Below, in pieces: positions 61,413-64,000 of a stretch of 64,000 nt of DNA (position 1 is the first letter of the stretch; each line of letters starts with the position of its first letter). Source of the stretch: Lophius americanus. Taxonomy: Eukaryota > Chordata > Actinopteri > Lophiiformes > Lophiidae. The translations under genes were made by a program, and so were the position numbers. Location of the stretch: contig JBBDHG010000032.1 of NCBI GenBank assembly GCA_037951165.1, positions 10,258,001 through 10,322,000 of the forward strand, read 5' to 3'. The notes beneath the pieces are model-generated. The model was not told where the DNA came from and did no database searches. It saw only the letters and a program-made list of their open reading frames with translations.

Positions 61413-63208
61413 GAGAGGATTTATTGTCAAACATGTCATCTGAGTTCCAAGCCGGGATGATTATATATTTTTTTTTACAGTTTTGCTTTCTTGAGGCTTA
61501 GCCAGAGAGACACATGAAGCTGCTGCATTCCTGCTTCCTGGGTTTATTCCACAGACTTGAGAATTAACCAGGGGATCATGCACAGAATCTGATTCTGGCT
61601 TATCGTCGTTTGCCTTCTCATATCAAGAACAGGCGTACATTTTTGTGAGATATAGTAGATAAAAAAGCCTGCCTCCTTTTAGCATACGTGCTAATATCCT
61701 GTTACTGGTCTCTGCTCAGGTGTTACTGTCTTCTGCTCAAAGGGTTGTAGTGCAGCATGACTCATCTCACTCTGTCGTTGGAATCAAATACATGTTAAAT
61801 TCACCAATCAGTCAGAACATTAGAACTGCTAACTGGTATTAATACTGCAGCTAATTGGTTTTTGTGCAATTACTTATTGGATTTGGAGCCCCAGGCAATT
61901 AGACAGTAGACTTTTTCAATCAAAGCAGATTGTGGTGAGGTGGTGGTAGGAGGACAGTAGTTAGTTGTTGTATATAGAGGAATGAATGTTCCGTTTGATG
62001 CTCGGAATTATTATATCGCTATTCATGTGGTTTAACCAACAGAGCCACCTGGGGAATTTCGGCCCAGAAAATACTTTCAAAGATTTGAGTACTCCCAGTT
62101 GATATAAAGGAAAAACACACACGTTTGGTCTACACATTCCGCCAGAGGCAGGATTTCCATGTAACAATATAAATGTGTTAAATATAAAATACATACTTTA
62201 TTCAATTTTCAATCAATTTTGAAAAGCAACATCCACAGCAAAATAGGAGGAGGCAAGCAACTCTCACAGCATTCAGTATGCCTACAGAATTTACTTTAGT
62301 TACTTGTAAATAGCATAAACAGTTTCAACAGGATAATGAGGTTGATAGCAATGTCATAAATTGTCCAGATATTTTCAAATTTACCATAATTTAAAAAAAT
62401 CTTTCCTGATGATTCATTAGATTATTTTTCAGAAGATGTCAGAACTTTTAAATGAAAAACACAAACGTCAATTTATGTGAGAAATCTATGAAACACTAGG
62501 AACCAAGACACAATCCTAACAACAAAATTAAATATTGCCGTGAAATATTGCATCAGAGTCTGACGTAGTTCACTAAATATGTGAGTTCCAGGTGTGGCTT
62601 GAATCATTTTTAAAACATTTCTAACTCTGGATGATTTCGTGTGATGGATTGACTTAAAAGCTGATATCTTCATTCACAGAATAAAACAGCTACTTAATTG
62701 GGTAAAGAACAATTTTGTTTATGATCCATTTTATAATTCAAATTTCTGTGCAATAATACATTTAAAGGGGATTTTATTAAGAATACACATATGGCTGGAC
62801 GTTTCAATGATTGTTCACAATAACAATGAATAGGCTAAAAAAAATGGCTAAATTTGAGTCAACAAATGAAATGCAGGAAATTTAAGAGTAATAAATGGAA
62901 GGCAGACAGTCAGGAAACACATGCGAAAACATGCAAAGAGGTGGAAAGATGACAGAGAAAACATGTCTCTGAGGGGAGGGATCCCTGTTTCCCACCAATT
63001 TCACAGCCTATTAGGTAGATTTGCATCAATTTTTATTCAGCGTGGCTCACCCACACCCCACCACCCCCAACTTCCAGGGCAAGTGGGAAAATATGGAAAG
63101 AATAGGAGGGAGCAGGAAATGGAAGAAGGGCGAAGCAGTAAAAGATGCACATGTGAAAGGAAGATGGGGAAAGGAGAAAAATAGAGGCCAGAATGATGGA
63201 ATGTCATT

Positions 63209-63231
63209 TGTTGATTGATTGATTGATTGAT
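63209..63231. repeat. (TTGA)n microsatellite
   Basis: About five TTGA units. Confidence 0.9.
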
Positions 63232-63639
63232 TTGTTGCTGCTTCACAGATTATTTCCCCTCCACCTCTTTTTGTCATAATCGTCTCACCTGATACGCGAC
63301 ACTCACAGACACTAATCCCAGTAAAGTTCCATTCTGAGAATAGTTTTGTCCTTTTGGTCTTTCTTCCCTAATTCGTAATCCGGCTGGTCGTCTTTCATCA
63401 GCATCAGATTTAACTGTCTGACTGAGAAGATGAGACTCTGAGTGTTTTTGAGGTTTAATGCAGACGTTTCGCCAAATGATGTTTCCCAGCAATATTTTAC
63501 AATTGTGTTGCTGAGGCAGCAGCACATGCAATCAAACAAGCAGTTCTTACTTACTTATAATGCCTTTATTGTAATTGTTGTAGAAATTCACTTGATACTG
63601 TGATTTCTGAATTGAATTTGAATCCAGATATTATTATAT

Positions 63640-63800
63640 AGAGGAAGAATCCTTTTATTGATCACATACAGCCATACAAAGCACAACATAGTGAAATTAT
63701 TTATCTGCATTTGGCCAAACCCTGAGGGAGCAGTGGGAGGCCGGGGAGCTAGCTGGCAAGTAGCCCGTGGTGGGATTCAAACCGGCTGCCTTCTGATCAT
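63640..63800 (+). repeat. Fish retroelement tail / SINE-like repeat
   Basis: CCTTTTATTGATCACATACA and GTGAAATTATTTATCTGCAT, then GGAGCAGTGGGAGGCCGGGG and GATTCAAACCGGCTGCCTTC, match the pattern of a common teleost repeat ('TTTATTGTCACATACA...GTGAAAT...CTGCATTTAACCCATCC...GGGATTCGAACC'). Confidence 0.6.
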
Positions 63801-63854
63801 GGATTGTTCATTGAGGGATTAAAATCTAGCCTAACGCTGCCTAGCCTAGCCTAA

Positions 63855-64000
63855 ATTATGGCCCGAAAATGTAGGAAGTAAAGCTCCCCCTAGTTTCAGA
63901 AATATACAACCAGCCTTTCCAAAACTCAATCCTGTTCTTCCTCACACTGAGGTCTATGTGGGTATAAAATGAAAAAAGATCAATGAAATAGTTATTTGAG
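63855..64000 (-). repeat. Family-Y dispersed repeat, cut by the window end
   Basis: On the minus strand: GTGTGAGGAAGAACAGGATT, ACTAGGGGGAGCTTTACTTC and GGGCCATAATTTAGGC. It corresponds to the front half of the family. The element continues beyond the last base. Confidence 0.65.

Larger units (their letters stand above)
55761..64000 (+). other. grid2: grid2 intron after exon D, incomplete
   Basis: It starts with GTAAGT and has no 3' splice site in the window that joins to a GluD2 frame. It contains family-Y copies, the octamer pair, an L2-type fragment, the CA-rich tract and a retroelement tail. 57060-58900 has no recognised repeat. The pyrimidine-AG site at 58977 leads straight into a stop in the required phase. 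Confidence 0.8.

Overview
This window is vertebrate nuclear DNA, almost certainly from a percomorph-type teleost fish. It is AT-rich and intronic in character. It has GT-AG exons separated by 5-15 kb introns, many CA/GT, TA and short-unit microsatellites, and a dense mixture of decayed fish transposable elements (L1-type, L2-type and other non-LTR retrotransposons, Tc1/mariner, MITEs, tRNA-headed SINE-like repeats). There is no operon, no closely spaced set of open frames and no prokaryotic signal. Nearly all open frames of 60-130 codons are chance or repeat-derived.

The only host gene I can support is a plus-strand ionotropic glutamate receptor of the delta class, best matched to GRID2 (GluD2). 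Four consecutive coding exons are visible at 28659-28712, 43459-43632, 50274-50435 and 55641-55760. They have lengths of 54, 174, 162 and 120 bp, all in phase 0, and give 170 codons in total. They encode the C-terminal half of the extracellular amino-terminal domain and stop just before the ligand-binding domain. The gene runs off both ends of the window: 28.6 kb of upstream intron and 8.2 kb of downstream intron hold no further exon that I could recognise. The two better-preserved exons are close to mammalian GluD2, but the 174-bp exon is clearly divergent, so a fast-evolving teleost paralog is possible.

Layout: 1-6.5 kb is intron with a repeat fragment and a long TA tract. 6.5-9.2 kb is an L1-clade retrotransposon fossil. 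9.2-19.4 kb is intron with microsatellites and a possible MITE. 19.4-20.1 kb is a MITE with terminal inverted repeats (copy 1), followed by a Tc1-like transposase pseudogene at 20.2-20.9 kb. 22.05-22.7 kb is a fish interspersed repeat. 24.1-24.8 kb is the largest copy of a dispersed family (here 'family Y'). 28.66 kb is exon A. 28-33.4 kb holds SINE-like repeats, reverse transcriptase fragments and a 120-bp GT tract. 43.46 kb is exon B. 49.36-50.08 kb is MITE copy 2 in inverted orientation, ending 189 bp before exon C at 50.27 kb. 55.64 kb is exon D. From 56.2 kb to the end there are further family-Y copies, a duplicated octamer motif, an L2-type fragment and CA-rich DNA.

The items most worth a second look are the paired MITEs with subterminal 14-bp repeats and internal hairpins; two near-perfect RFX X-box palindromes in grid2 introns (43276-43289 and 48887-48900); a perfect tandem octamer pair at 57928-57945; and the uneven divergence and extra glycosylation sequons of the receptor exons.
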